DNA of 64,000 nt from Terriglobales bacterium (GTDB lineage Bacteria > Acidobacteriota > Terriglobia > Bryobacterales > Bryobacteraceae): NCBI GenBank assembly GCA_027485675.1, contig JAIXQP010000041.1, positions 1 to 64,000 of the forward strand, given 5' to 3'. The position numbers and the translations under genes are program-made. Position 1 is the first letter of the stretch, and each line of letters opens with the position of its first letter. Positions 10,200-20,006 of the stretch are shown here, piece after piece. The notes beneath the pieces were generated by a model. It saw only the letters and a list, made by a program, of their open reading frames with translations. It did no database searches and was not told where the DNA came from.

Positions 10200-11606
10200 T
10201 TATTTCCACTGCCAGTTGTCGGGCTGCGTTTGTTTGCGCGGGGTGACGTGGGCCGCCTTGCAGATGGCCTCCATCTTGGCCACCACGGCGGGATTCTGCG
10301 CCGCGACATTCTTGCGTTCGCCAAGGTCATTGCTCAGGTCGTACAACTCCAGGGGACCGTTCGCTTCCGGGCGTACCGCCTTCCACTTGCCCTGCCGCAC
10401 GGCCTGCCGTGGGGTCTCCTCGGCAAATGTACCGCTGATGGGATAGTGCCGCGGGAGTTCCCAATAGAGATACTCATGCGTGGCCTGCTTGCCGGTTCCG
10501 AGCAGGGTGGGCACAATGGAAAGGCCGTCGATATCCTTGGGCGGGGTGGCGCGCGCCAATTCGGCCAGCGTGGGCAGCACGTCCTGAAACATCCACGGGA
10601 AGGCGCTGACGCCGGGCTTGATCCGGCCCTTCCAGTGGACGATCATCGGGGTGCGGATGCCGCCTTCATAGAACGTCGTCTTATGACCCCGCAGCGGGCC
10701 GGAGGAGTTAAAGAACCCGCCGTCGTTCCAGATGGGCGTCGCCGAACCGTTGTCGCTGCAGAAGAAGACGATGGTGTTTTCGGCCACCTTCTCCTTGTCG
10801 AGGAGCTCGATCAGTCGGCCCACATAGTCGTCCATCCGCGAGATCATTGCCGCGTACGCGGTGCGGGGTTTGGGCTGGTTCGCGTAGTGCGCGCGGGGAT
10901 CCACATAGGGCGTGTCCTCGGGAAACTTTCCGTCGAACTGCTCTATCTTTTCGCGGGGGGCGAGGAGTTCGAGATGGGGAATGGTGAGGGGGAGATAGCA
11001 GAAGAAGGGACTCTTCTGCCGGGCGTGCTGGCGGATGAAGCCTTCGGCCATGCTGACCACGGCATCGTTCGTGTAGAGCGAGTAGGTCCGGCCGGGCCCG
11101 CGCGGCGCCTCCTCCCGGTTTTCGCCATCGAAGAAGTAGCCGGGGTAGTGGTAGTGCGCGTGCACCTGATGGAGAACGCCGTAGAAGCTATCGAAGCCCT
11201 GCTTGGTGGGGACGCCGTCGGTTTCGTGATCGCCCAAGCCCCACTTGCCGTAGCAGCCGGTCTTGTAGCCGGCCGTGCGGAGCACCTCCGCAATGGTCAC
11301 GTCCTCCGTCAGCAGGGGGACGCCGCCGCTGTTGGCCCGGACGGAGGTGTGCCCGGTGTGCTTGCCGGTCATCAACACGCTGCGGGACGGCGCGCAGACG
11401 GTGCAGCCGGCGTAGGCGTCCGTGAACCGCAATCCGCCGGCCGCCAGCTTGTCGAGGTGTGGCGTGGCGATATGCTTCTGGCCGTAGCAGCCGAGGTCAC
11501 CGTAGCCGAGGTCGTCGGCCAGGATGAACAGGATGTTCGGCGGCGGGGCGGATTGCGCCTGCGCCGCGGTGGCCAAGGCGGCGGAGAGGAAGGTACGGCG
11601 ATTCAT
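10200..11606 (-). CDS. Exported sulfatase (arylsulfatase A type)
   Basis: A 468-residue type I sulfatase. The N-terminus MNRRTFLSAALATAAQA is a twin-arginine-like signal. The formylglycine motif CAPSR has Cys71, and the metal-binding DD (31-32) and GYGDLGCYG follow the usual spacing; SDNG and KTTFYEGGIRTP are also present. It removes sulfate from an unknown ester, probably a polysaccharide, outside the cytoplasm. The modifying enzyme is not in the window. A second related sulfatase lies at 58843-60165. Confidence 0.94.
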   Translation of the reverse strand: MNRRTFLSAALATAAQAQSAPPPNILFILADDLGYGDLGCYGQKHIATPHLDKLAAGGLRFTDAYAGCTVCAPSRSVLMTGKHTGHTSVRANSGGVPLLTEDVTIAEVLRTAGYKTGCYGKWGLGDHETDGVPTKQGFDSFYGVLHQVHAHYHYPGYFFDGENREEAPRGPGRTYSLYTNDAVVSMAEGFIRQHARQKSPFFCYLPLTIPHLELLAPREKIEQFDGKFPEDTPYVDPRAHYANQPKPRTAYAAMISRMDDYVGRLIELLDKEKVAENTIVFFCSDNGSATPIWNDGGFFNSSGPLRGHKTTFYEGGIRTPMIVHWKGRIKPGVSAFPWMFQDVLPTLAELARATPPKDIDGLSIVPTLLGTGKQATHEYLYWELPRHYPISGTFAEETPRQAVRQGKWKAVRPEANGPLELYDLSNDLGERKNVAAQNPAVVAKMEAICKAAHVTPRKQTQPDNWQWK

Positions 11607-11617
11607 GCCCTACTAGT

Positions 11618-11950
11618 TTAGTAGCGCGGGACGGCGGGGTCGATCTCGCGGCTCCAACGGTCGATGCCGCCGATCATCGAAACGCAGTTGGTGACGCCCT
11701 GCGCCTGCAGCCACTGGACGACGTTCAGGCTGCGGACGCCGTGGTGGCAGTAGACCACGAGCAGGGTTTCGTCGGCTTGGGCGTCGAGTTGTTGGAGATT
11801 GGCGGGCACCGAGTACATCGACAGGAGATTGGCGCCTTCGATCTGGCAGATGGCCCACTCCTCCGGCTCGCGGCAGTCGATGAGGCACAGCTTTTCGCCG
11901 GCTTCGCGCTTGGCTTCGATCTCTTGCGGGGTGAGTTCCAGCGGGTTCAT
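11618..11950 (-). CDS. Single-domain rhodanese-like protein
   Basis: A 110-residue rhodanese domain with the catalytic loop CHHGVR and Cys68, preceded by the DCREPEEW motif. Such proteins carry persulfide sulfur or transfer it from thiosulfate to thiol acceptors. It begins 4 nt before the polyprenyl synthase stop region and its stop is 11 nt before the sulfatase start, so it is inside a minus-strand operon. A sulfur-related link to the sulfatase is tempting but unproven. Confidence 0.93.
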   Translation of the reverse strand: MNPLELTPQEIEAKREAGEKLCLIDCREPEEWAICQIEGANLLSMYSVPANLQQLDAQADETLLVVYCHHGVRSLNVVQWLQAQGVTNCVSMIGGIDRWSREIDPAVPRY

Positions 11951-11954
11951 CGGC

Positions 11955-12956
11955 TTAATGGTCCCGGGTGGTCACCAGATCCGTCACGCTGACGAGCGCG
12001 CGCTGGAACGGCGAATCCGGAAACTGATGAATCAGGACGCGGGAGCGTTCCGTGAACATCGTAGCGCGTTCCATGGCGCGTTCGACGCCGCGATACTTCG
12101 TAACGATCTCGAGGATCGTCGCAAACGGCACCTTGTCGTAATTACGTTCGCGCAGGACGGTCTCCACCTGCGCCCGTTCGGCGGCCGTGGCGTCCTGCAG
12201 GGCGTAGATGAGCGGGAGGGTGACCTTGCCTTCCTTCAAATCATTGCCGACGGGCTTGCCGAGCACCTTTTCGCGGGAGGTATAGTCGAGCACGTCGTCG
12301 ACCAGTTGGAAGGCGATGCCGAGATTCCAGGCAAACTCGCCGAGCTTCGCCTCGTCGGCTTCGCCGGCGCCCCCGGCCATCGCGCCGAGGCGGGCGCAGA
12401 CGTTGAACAGGCTCGCCGTCTTCCGGTCGATCAGCTCCATGTAGTCCGCTTCGGAGACCTCCAGGCGGCCCAGACGCTGGAGTTGGAGCAGTTCGCCCTC
12501 CACCATCAACTGCGTGAGGCCGATAAGCAGATCGAGCACCCGGAAGTTCCGGGACCGCAGGGCGATTTGGAACGCCTGCATGTAGAGCCAGTCGCCGGAG
12601 AGGACCGAGGTCTGGTTGCCGAACAGGACGTTGACCGACGGTTGACTGCGCCGCGTCTGCGCTTCGTCGATGACGTCATCGTGGACGAGGGTGGCTGTAT
12701 GCACCATCTCGACGACGGCCGCCATGGCGATGGCCGCCTCGTTCGGTTCGCCGAACAGCTGGCAGGAGAGCAGGACGAGCGTGGGCCGCAGCCGCTTGCC
12801 GCCGCTTTTCTGCAGGTGGCGATTGATGGCGGTCACCGCGTCGACCGAAGAGATCGACTCCAAGCCCATCTTCTCTTCGACACGCCGCAGGTCCGCTTCG
12901 ACAAGCTTGAAGATCTCGCGGGCTGTTAGCGCCTGGCCAAGCTTGCTCAGTCCCAT
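11955..12956 (-). CDS. Long-chain polyprenyl diphosphate synthase
   Basis: A 333-residue trans-prenyltransferase with both Asp-rich motifs: DDVID at 93-97 and DDVLD at 220-224, plus the GGKRLRP substrate loop at 52-58. The residues four and five positions before the first motif are Thr and Ala, without bulky aromatics, which points to a long (C35-C50) product such as the side chain of menaquinone or ubiquinone. Similar to IspB/HepT; exact chain length is not readable. Four nt separate it from the tatD stop. Confidence 0.93.
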   Translation of the reverse strand: MGLSKLGQALTAREIFKLVEADLRRVEEKMGLESISSVDAVTAINRHLQKSGGKRLRPTLVLLSCQLFGEPNEAAIAMAAVVEMVHTATLVHDDVIDEAQTRRSQPSVNVLFGNQTSVLSGDWLYMQAFQIALRSRNFRVLDLLIGLTQLMVEGELLQLQRLGRLEVSEADYMELIDRKTASLFNVCARLGAMAGGAGEADEAKLGEFAWNLGIAFQLVDDVLDYTSREKVLGKPVGNDLKEGKVTLPLIYALQDATAAERAQVETVLRERNYDKVPFATILEIVTKYRGVERAMERATMFTERSRVLIHQFPDSPFQRALVSVTDLVTTRDH

Positions 12957-12960
12957 GGAA

Positions 12961-13755
12961 TCAACCAGTGTATCCTTCCGCCGCCGCGGGGAACAACCGC
13001 AGAAAGTTTGCTGTGGTGGCGGCGGCGACCTCAGCGTAGGACAGATTCTTCAGTTCGGCGATCTTTTTGGCCGTTTCGACGACGAAAGCCGGCTCGTTGC
13101 GTTTGCCGCGGTAGGGCAGGGGAGCGAGGTACGGCGCGTCGGTTTCGACGAGAATCCGGTCGAGCGGAGTGAGCCGGGCGGCTTCCTGCACCTCCGGGGC
13201 CTTGGGGTAGGTGACGATGCCGGAAAAGCTGATGGTGAAGCCCATGGCCAGGCTGCGTTCGGCTTCGGCGGGTCCGCCGGTGAAGCAGTGCATGATGCCG
13301 GGCAGGGCGGCGGGCGTCCAGTGCTCTTCGAGCAGGGAAAACGTGTCCGGCCACGCCTCGCGCGTGTGAATCGCAATGGGTTTCCGGGCTTCGGCCGCAA
13401 TGCGGAGTTGTTCGGCAAACACGCTCTGCTGCATATCTCGCGGCGAGAAGTCGTAGTGATAATCGAGTCCGATTTCGCCTAGGCCCACAATCTTACGATG
13501 CCCCATCAGAGAGCGGAGTTGCGGAATACATGCAGGGGTCCATTTGGCGGCGTCGTGGGGGTGTACCCCGGCCGTGGCGTAGATGAAGGGATAGGCCTCG
13601 GCCAGGCGTAGGGCTACTTCGAGATCCGGCGGCCCGTCGCCGGTACCGATGGCGAGGAGGAGCTTGACGCCGGCCGCGCGCGCCCGCTCAATGACGGCGT
13701 CGCGGTCGGCCGCGAAGCGCACGCCATCGAGGTGGCAGTGGGAGTCGATGAGCAT
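12961..13755 (-). CDS. tatD: TatD-family metal-dependent hydrolase
   Basis: A 264-residue amidohydrolase-fold protein with HxH at His6/His8 (DSHCHLD), the GEIGLDYH motif, PIAIHTREAW, MHCFTGG and the terminal ETDAPYLAP. Members are metal-dependent DNases or 3'-5' exonucleases. Its ATG shares a base with the metG stop (TAATG), so metG and tatD are coupled, an arrangement common in bacteria. Confidence 0.95.
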   Translation of the reverse strand: MLIDSHCHLDGVRFAADRDAVIERARAAGVKLLLAIGTGDGPPDLEVALRLAEAYPFIYATAGVHPHDAAKWTPACIPQLRSLMGHRKIVGLGEIGLDYHYDFSPRDMQQSVFAEQLRIAAEARKPIAIHTREAWPDTFSLLEEHWTPAALPGIMHCFTGGPAEAERSLAMGFTISFSGIVTYPKAPEVQEAARLTPLDRILVETDAPYLAPLPYRGKRNEPAFVVETAKKIAELKNLSYAEVAAATTANFLRLFPAAAEGYTG

Positions 13756-15683
13756 TATTTGAGGCGGGCGCCGACGGGGACGTCTTCGAGGAAGCCGGCC
13801 ACGGTGGGCTTGCCGTCAAGAACGGAGGCGGCGACGATCATGCCGTGCGATTCGATGCCCTTCAGTTTCCGGGGCGCGAGATTGGCGACGATGACCACCT
13901 TGCGGCCGAGCATCGATTCCGGATCGTAGACCTGCGAGATGCCGGCGACGATGGTGCGCGGCTCGGCTTCGCCGATGTCGACCTTCATGTGGAGGAGCTT
14001 GTCGGAGCCCTTCACCTTTTCGGCGAACTTGACGAGGCCGACGCGGAGATCGACCTTGACGAAATCGTCGATGGTGATCTGGTCGGCGAGGGGGATGCCG
14101 CCGGGATGAGCGGGGGCGGCGGCTTCGGGTGTTTTGCCGAGGAGGATGTCCTGGCGGGTTTTTTCGATCTCTTCGAGTTCGTTCATCTTGTCGATGGTGG
14201 GTTGGAGTTCGAGGCGCGGGAAGACGGGTTCGACGGCGGGGATGGCCTGGCCGGCGGGGAGTTGGCCGGCTTCGAGCTGGCCGAAGCGTTCGGCGGTGAT
14301 GGGCGTTGCGTAGCCGAGCAGGCGCCAGATTTTGGCGCAGCTTTCCGGGAGTACCGGGGCGGCGAGGACCGTGGCGGCGCGGAGGGCGTCGGCAATGCTA
14401 TAGAGCACTTCATTCAGCTGGTCGTCCTCTTTCGCCTTGAAGAGCTTCCAGGGGGCCTGCTCCACGATGTACTTGTCGGCCGCCGTGATGAGCTGCCAGA
14501 TGGATTCGAGTCCTTTCGAGAACTCGAAGTTTTCGTAGCCCTGAATGGCGGCGGAGACGGCCTGGGCGATGGGCAGCGGGAGCTCGGCGGGCCGGGCCGG
14601 GATGATGCCGCCGCGGTACTGCTGGATCATGCTGAGGGTGCGACTGGCGAGGTTGCCGAGGCCGTTGGCGAGGTCGGCGTTGTAGCGGGTGACCATCGCG
14701 TCGTAGGCAAAGTTGCCGTCGGCGCCGAAGACGATTTCGCGGAGGAGGTAGTAGCGCAGGGCGTCGGCTCCCATCGCCTGGCGAATGGGCTCCGGGCGGA
14801 CGATGTTGCCGCGCGACTTCGACATCTTGTTGTTGTCAAAGAGCAGCCAGCCGTGGGCGAAGATCTTCTTGGGAAGCTCCCAGCCGGCGGCCATCAGAAA
14901 CGCGGGCCAGTAGACGGCGTGGAACCGGACGATCTCCTTGCCGATCAGGTGGAGGTCGGCAGGCCAGCGGCCCTCTTCGACAACCGCCGTATGGTAAGCC
15001 ATCAGGGCGTCGAACCAGACGTAGAAGACGTGGCCGGGCTCGTCGGGCACCGGGATGCCCCATTTGATGGTCGTCCGGGTGATGGAGAGGTCGGCGAGGT
15101 CCTGCTTGAGGAACGCCAGGACTTCGTTGCGGCGGGTTTCGGGCTGGAGGAACTCCGGGTTGTTTTCGTGGAGCTCGATGAGCTTTTCGCGGAAGGCCGA
15201 GAGCTTGAAGAAGTAGTTTTCCTCGGTGACCTTTTCAAGGGGCTGGCCGGTTTCGGGATCGACGTCGCCTTCCTTGGCGTCCGGGACGAAGGCTTCGTTC
15301 ACGACGGAGTAGTAGCCGGTGTAGGAGCCCTTGTAGATGTAGCCGTTGGCGAGGCAGGCCTTGAAAAGGCGCTGGACGTTGGCGGCGTGTTTGGGGTCCG
15401 TCGTCCGCTGTTCGTGATCGAGCGCGAAGCCGAACTTTTTCCAGGTGGCGCTGAACTCCTCGGCGACCGCGGTGGTGAAGGCCTCCGGGGTCTGGCCGGC
15501 CTTCTCGGCCGAACGCTGGATCTTGATGCCGTGTTCGTCGGTGCCCGTGGTGAGCACGACGTCGAAACCCTGCATCTGCTTGTAGCGTTTGATGACGTCG
15601 GCCGCGATGGTCGTGTAGGTATGCCCGATGTGCGGGGCGGCGTTGACGTAGTAGATGGGGGTTGTGATGTAGTACTTGTCCAT
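13755..15683 (-). CDS. metG: Methionyl-tRNA synthetase
   Basis: A 642-residue class I synthetase: HIGH at 18-21, KMSKS at 286-290, and a C-terminal EMAP/Trbp111 tRNA-binding OB domain from about residue 535 (VKVDLRVGLV, SDKLLHMKVD). The insertion domain lacks the paired cysteines of zinc-binding MetRS, so it looks like the zinc-free type. The larC stop is directly adjacent (15684). Confidence 0.97.
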   Translation of the reverse strand: MDKYYITTPIYYVNAAPHIGHTYTTIAADVIKRYKQMQGFDVVLTTGTDEHGIKIQRSAEKAGQTPEAFTTAVAEEFSATWKKFGFALDHEQRTTDPKHAANVQRLFKACLANGYIYKGSYTGYYSVVNEAFVPDAKEGDVDPETGQPLEKVTEENYFFKLSAFREKLIELHENNPEFLQPETRRNEVLAFLKQDLADLSITRTTIKWGIPVPDEPGHVFYVWFDALMAYHTAVVEEGRWPADLHLIGKEIVRFHAVYWPAFLMAAGWELPKKIFAHGWLLFDNNKMSKSRGNIVRPEPIRQAMGADALRYYLLREIVFGADGNFAYDAMVTRYNADLANGLGNLASRTLSMIQQYRGGIIPARPAELPLPIAQAVSAAIQGYENFEFSKGLESIWQLITAADKYIVEQAPWKLFKAKEDDQLNEVLYSIADALRAATVLAAPVLPESCAKIWRLLGYATPITAERFGQLEAGQLPAGQAIPAVEPVFPRLELQPTIDKMNELEEIEKTRQDILLGKTPEAAAPAHPGGIPLADQITIDDFVKVDLRVGLVKFAEKVKGSDKLLHMKVDIGEAEPRTIVAGISQVYDPESMLGRKVVIVANLAPRKLKGIESHGMIVAASVLDGKPTVAGFLEDVPVGARLK

Positions 15684-16838
15684 TTAGAACTCTTTGAGAT
15701 AGGCGTATTGGGCCTGCGCGATCACGTCTTTGAGCGGAACCTGGTTGGCTTCGGCGAGGGCGCGGCAATCGTCGTATTCGGGGGTGGCACCGTGGGCGGT
15801 GATCTTCATGCGGACGTCGCCCCAGGGGGTTTCGACGGAGAGGAAGCGGCGGGCGGCGACGCGGCGTTCGGCCGTGGTGATGCGGAGGCCGATGGTGGTG
15901 GTTTCGCTCAGGATGAGGGCGGCGAGGGCATCGGTATCTTCGGGCTTGGCGATGACGCTGAGCAGAGACCCGGGCCGGTTCTTCTTCATCTGGAGCGGCT
16001 GGAGGGTGACGTCGAGGGCGCCGGCGGCGAAGAGGCGGTCCATGGCATAGCCGAGGATTTGGGGGTTGGCGTCGTCGATGTTGGCTTCGAGGATCGCGAC
16101 GGTGGTGGCTTCCTTGGCGGCGTGGCGTTGGCCGATGGTCGCGCGAAGGACGTTGGCTTGCACCTTGAAATCGGCGGTGCCGGCGCCGAAGCCGGTGGCT
16201 TGTATCGAGAGCGCGGGCATGGGGCCGAAGTGGGTGGCGAGCGTGGCGACGATGGCCGCGCCGGTGGGGGTAGTGAGCTCCATGGTGGGGCCCTTCGAGT
16301 AGATCGGCTTCCCTTTGAGCAGTTCGGCGGTGGCGGGGGCGGGGACGGGGAGGGTGCCGTGTTCGGTTTCGACGAGGCCGCTGCCGACGTTGATGGGGGA
16401 GCAGGCGACCGTGGTGACGCCGAGCAGGTCGAGGGCGACGCAGGCGCCGACGATGTCGGAAATGGAGTCGACGGCGCCCACTTCGTGGAAGTGGACGAGA
16501 TCGAGCGGGACGCCGTGGACGTGGGCTTCGGCTTCGCCCAGCTTCATGAAAATGTTGAGGGCGTTCTGCTTGGCGGTGGGGGAGATCGCGCCGGCGCGGT
16601 CAATGATTTTGGCGATGTGCGGGAGGTGGCGGTGGTCCTTCTGCTTGCCGCCTTCGACGTGGAATTTGGTGGCGGCGAGGCCGTTTCGTTTGGTCTTTTC
16701 GTAGCGGTAGGTGGCGCCGAGATTGAGGGAGTTCAGGCAGTCGAGGACACGGTCGCCATCGGCGCCGGCGTCGATGAGGGCGCCGACGGTCATGTCTCCG
16801 GAGATGCCCGAGAAGGCGTCGAAGTAGCACGTCGTCAT
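15684..16838 (-). CDS. larC: Nickel-pincer cofactor synthesis protein LarC
   Basis: A 384-residue LarC (DUF111) protein starting MTTCYFDAFSGISGDM, which inserts nickel into the pyridinium bis-thiocarboxylate mononucleotide made by LarB and LarE. Unlike the frameshifted larC1/larC2 of Lactobacillus plantarum, this gene is a single open frame. LarA, LarB and LarE are not in the window; the PurE upstream is a genuine class I PurE and not LarB. It lies 28 nt after purK. Confidence 0.93.
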   Translation of the reverse strand: MTTCYFDAFSGISGDMTVGALIDAGADGDRVLDCLNSLNLGATYRYEKTKRNGLAATKFHVEGGKQKDHRHLPHIAKIIDRAGAISPTAKQNALNIFMKLGEAEAHVHGVPLDLVHFHEVGAVDSISDIVGACVALDLLGVTTVACSPINVGSGLVETEHGTLPVPAPATAELLKGKPIYSKGPTMELTTPTGAAIVATLATHFGPMPALSIQATGFGAGTADFKVQANVLRATIGQRHAAKEATTVAILEANIDDANPQILGYAMDRLFAAGALDVTLQPLQMKKNRPGSLLSVIAKPEDTDALAALILSETTTIGLRITTAERRVAARRFLSVETPWGDVRMKITAHGATPEYDDCRALAEANQVPLKDVIAQAQYAYLKEF

Positions 16839-16866
16839 GTCTTCCTCTTTGATGGTACGACGAAGC

Positions 16867-18000
16867 CTACAGCGCGGCGCGGGCGGCGAGAACCTGGGCG
16901 ACCGCCTCTTCGGTGGTATCGGCGAGGGCGGTGAGGTGGCCCATCTTGCGTCCCGGCCGGGCGGAGAGTTTGCCGTAGAGGTGGAGTTTCACGGCGGGGA
17001 AGGCCGCGGCGGCGGCCCAGTTGGGTTCGTTTTCGGTCCAGATGTCGCCGAGCAGGTTGGCCATGGCGGCAGGGCGGAGGAGGTCCGGGGCGCCGAGTGG
17101 TAGGCCGCAGGTGGCGCGGAGCTGCTGTTCGAACTGGCTTGTAATGCAGGCGTCGAACGTGAAGTGGCCGGAGTTGTGGGGGCGGGGCGCGAGTTCGTTG
17201 ATGAGGAGACGTTCGTCCTTCGTCAGGAAGAATTCGACGCAGAGGACCCCGACGGCGCCCAGCTGTTCCATGACGGCCCGGGCGATGGCCGTGGCTTCGT
17301 TTCGTAAAGTGGGACTGACACGGCCGGGGGCGCGGGTGAGGTCGAGAATGTGGTTTTTGTGGTCGTTTTCGACGACGCCGTAGTGGACGAACTGGCCATC
17401 GGCGCCGCGGGCGGCGACGACGGAGACCTCGCGGTCGAACTCGATGAGTTTTTCGAGGACACACTGCTGGCCGTTGGCGCGGCGCCAGGCCTCCTCGGCG
17501 GCGGAGGCCGAGTAGATCTTCGATTGGCCCTTGCCGTCGTAGCCGAATCCGGCGGTTTTGAGGATGCAGGGGGTGCCAAGAGCGGCGATGGCCGCTTCGA
17601 GATCGGCGAGCGAGTTCACCTCGCGGAAGGGGGCGAGGGGGAACCCGTGTTTGACCAGGAACTGCTTTTCCCGCAGCCGGTTCTGGGTGGTGTGGAGGAC
17701 TTCGCCGTGCGGCCGGACGACGGTGGTTTCGGCGCAGGCGGCGGCGGTGGCGGCGGGGACGTTTTCGAATTCGAAGGTGACGGCGCGGACCTGGCTGGCG
17801 AAGCGGCGGACGGCGTCGAGGTCTTCGTAGGGCGCGACGATTTCGAGGTCGGCGACCTGGCCGGTCGGGGTGTCGGTATCCGGGGAAAAGGTATGGACGC
17901 GGTAGCCCATCCGGCGGGCCGCGATGGCGAACATCCGGCCGAGTTGGCCGCTGCCGAGTACGCCGACGGCGTTACCGGGCGGAATCACGCGCGGGTTCAT
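16867..18000 (-). CDS. purK: N5-carboxyaminoimidazole ribonucleotide synthase
   Basis: A 377-residue ATP-grasp enzyme that carboxylates AIR to N5-CAIR with ATP and bicarbonate. Visible are the N-terminal [11 protein letters not shown], the ATP-grasp core ([14 protein letters not shown]) and the metal-binding [11 protein letters not shown]. The ATG at 18000 overlaps the purE stop as ATGA, which rejects the much longer upstream reading. It acts with PurE in purine synthesis. Confidence 0.96.
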   Translation of the reverse strand: MNPRVIPPGNAVGVLGSGQLGRMFAIAARRMGYRVHTFSPDTDTPTGQVADLEIVAPYEDLDAVRRFASQVRAVTFEFENVPAATAAACAETTVVRPHGEVLHTTQNRLREKQFLVKHGFPLAPFREVNSLADLEAAIAALGTPCILKTAGFGYDGKGQSKIYSASAAEEAWRRANGQQCVLEKLIEFDREVSVVAARGADGQFVHYGVVENDHKNHILDLTRAPGRVSPTLRNEATAIARAVMEQLGAVGVLCVEFFLTKDERLLINELAPRPHNSGHFTFDACITSQFEQQLRATCGLPLGAPDLLRPAAMANLLGDIWTENEPNWAAAAAFPAVKLHLYGKLSARPGRKMGHLTALADTTEEAVAQVLAARAAL

Positions 18001-18485
18001 GGGAGGGTTTGCTCCCGCACCATATCGGAGAGACCGCGGCGGTAGGCCTGCAGTTGGGTGCGGAGGTCCGGGCGGTTGGTGGCGAGGATCTGGATGGCCA
18101 GCAGAGCGGCGTTGATGGCGCCGGGTTTGCCGATCGCCAGGGTGCCGACCGGGATGCCCCCGGGCATTTGGACAATGGACAGCAGCGAATCCATGCCCTT
18201 GAGGGCGTGGCTTTCGATGGGGACGCCGAGCACCGGAACGGTGGTCTGCGCGGCGACCATGCCGGGCAGATGGGCCGCGCCGCCGGCTCCGGCGATGATG
18301 ACCTGCAAGCCGCGGGCTTCGGCGGTCTGAGCGTATTCGGTGAGCAGGTCGGGCGTCCGGTGGGCCGAAACCACCTTGCATTCATGCGGGACGCCGAAAT
18401 GCTTGAGCATCTCGTCGGCGTGCAGCATGGTGTCCCAATCGGACTTGCTGCCCATGATGACGCCGACGAGAATGTGCTCTGCCAT
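17997..18485 (-). CDS. purE: N5-CAIR mutase PurE (class I)
   Basis: A 162-residue PurE with the [10 protein letters not shown] motif, SAHRTPD and [12 protein letters not shown]. These define class I PurE, which moves the carboxylate of N5-CAIR to give CAIR; the adjacent purK supports this over the class II AIR carboxylase. It begins 6 nt after the isocitrate dehydrogenase stop. Confidence 0.96.
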   Translation of the reverse strand: MAEHILVGVIMGSKSDWDTMLHADEMLKHFGVPHECKVVSAHRTPDLLTEYAQTAEARGLQVIIAGAGGAAHLPGMVAAQTTVPVLGVPIESHALKGMDSLLSIVQMPGGIPVGTLAIGKPGAINAALLAIQILATNRPDLRTQLQAYRRGLSDMVREQTLP

Positions 18486-18491
18486 GGAGGG

Positions 18492-19946
18492 TTACTGGCC
18501 CTGGCCGAGCGAGAAGTCGGAACGGCCGTCGAAGGTGCAAAGGCTCTCGTACTTCACGAAGTCCAACTTCGCGTCGAGGAGCGCCTGGAGTTGGGCGATG
18601 ACCTGCGCGTGGGTGACCGGGCCGTTCTCCGTTACGGAGGACATGAACCGGCAGCGCCAGGTATCGCAGCAGAGGGTGTCCGGGAAGCCGTTCGGATACA
18701 CCTTCACGCCCCGGTTAGAGATCATGACCAGCTTCAGACCATCGATGGCCAACTGCGAGAGCTTGCCGCCGAGATCTTCCGCGCTGCCTTCGGTCCAGTT
18801 GAGGAAGATGTCGACGCCGACCTGCTGCTTCACTTCCGGAACGTAGTGCGACTTGCGGTCGGTGAGATCCTGCTGCGGAGCGTTGCTGTAGCGGGCGGCC
18901 TTCAGCTTGACGGGTTCCTGGCCCATGCGGGCGGCGACGGCCTGGGCGAATTCTTTGGTGCCGACCTTCTGCGTCGAAACGCCTTCGGTGAAGATGTCGT
19001 AGGTGTGGATGCCGTCTTCGACGGTCCGGAGCCAGGCGTTGTGGACGCGTTCGGCGATGTCGGCCTGGTCGATGTGGACGAGCATCATCACGGCGCCGAG
19101 CAGCAGGCCGGAGGGGTTGGCGAGGTTTTGACCCGCGCGGCGGGGGGCCGAGCCGTGGATGGCTTCGAACATGGCGTACTTGACGCCGATGTTCGCCGAG
19201 CCGGCCAAGCCGACCGAACCGGCGATCTGCGCGGCCACGTCGGAGAGGATATCGCCATAGAGGTTGGGCATGACGATGACGTCGAAGACTTCCGGGGTAT
19301 CGGCCAGCTTGGCCGCGCCGATGTCGACGATCCAGTGCTCGTTCTCAATCTGCGGATACTCGGGAGCGATCTCATCGAAGACCTTGTGGAACAGGCCGTC
19401 GGTGAGCTTCATGATGTTGTCCTTCGTGAAGCAGGTGACCTTCTTGCGGTTGTTGCGGACCGCGTACTCGAAGGCGTAGCGGACAATGCGCTCGCAGCCA
19501 GGCCGGGAGATCAGCTTCAGGCACTGATAGATCTCCTGGCTCTGCCGGTGTTCGATGCCGGCGTAGGTGTCTTCTTCGTTCTCCCGGACGATGACCACGT
19601 CCATTTTGGGATGCAGCGTATCGACGTACGGGTGGTAGGCGACGCACGGCCGGATGTTGGCATAGAGGCCGAGCATCTTCCGGGTCGTGACATTCAGGCT
19701 CTTGAAGCCGCCACCCTGCGGGGTGGTGATCGGAGCTTTCAGGAAGACCTTGGTGCGGCGCAGCGACTCGATCGCGCTCGGTTCGATTCCCGCGGAGTTG
19801 CCGCGCAGGTAAACCTTCTCGCCGATTTCAATGGTTTCGATATCGAGACGGGCGCCGGCCTCCTTCAAAATATGGAGGGTGGCCTCCATGATCTCGGGAC
19901 CGATGCCGTCGCCGTGGGCGACTGTGATGGGAGTTTTCGTGGCCAT
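18492..19946 (-). CDS. icd: Isocitrate dehydrogenase, long (Thermus/Rickettsia-type)
   Basis: A 484-residue beta-decarboxylating dehydrogenase. The N-terminal two thirds hold the fold (GDGIGPEI, IVRENEEDTYAGIEH, MPNLYGDILSDVAAQ, AIHGSAPRRAGQNLANP). An extra C-terminal domain of about 140 residues matches the long IDH of Thermus thermophilus rather than the 416-residue E. coli enzyme. It oxidises isocitrate to 2-oxoglutarate in the TCA cycle; cofactor choice is not certain from sequence alone. Confidence 0.92.
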   Translation of the reverse strand: MATKTPITVAHGDGIGPEIMEATLHILKEAGARLDIETIEIGEKVYLRGNSAGIEPSAIESLRRTKVFLKAPITTPQGGGFKSLNVTTRKMLGLYANIRPCVAYHPYVDTLHPKMDVVIVRENEEDTYAGIEHRQSQEIYQCLKLISRPGCERIVRYAFEYAVRNNRKKVTCFTKDNIMKLTDGLFHKVFDEIAPEYPQIENEHWIVDIGAAKLADTPEVFDVIVMPNLYGDILSDVAAQIAGSVGLAGSANIGVKYAMFEAIHGSAPRRAGQNLANPSGLLLGAVMMLVHIDQADIAERVHNAWLRTVEDGIHTYDIFTEGVSTQKVGTKEFAQAVAARMGQEPVKLKAARYSNAPQQDLTDRKSHYVPEVKQQVGVDIFLNWTEGSAEDLGGKLSQLAIDGLKLVMISNRGVKVYPNGFPDTLCCDTWRCRFMSSVTENGPVTHAQVIAQLQALLDAKLDFVKYESLCTFDGRSDFSLGQGQ

Positions 19947-20006
19947 AATTTTGAAACGAAGCGTAACTCCCTACAATAATTCCCTTCGCCCACCGGCAGC
20001 AACTCG

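Noticed and set aside
13845-16934. A plus-strand open frame of over 1000 codons opposite metG and larC
   Set aside because: Translation is low-complexity, Gly/Asp/Val-rich, and mirrors codon bias of two well-supported minus-strand genes. It is a GC-skew shadow.
17997-18485. LarB instead of PurE near larC
   Set aside because: Length, SAHRTPD motif and ATGA coupling to purK identify class I PurE.
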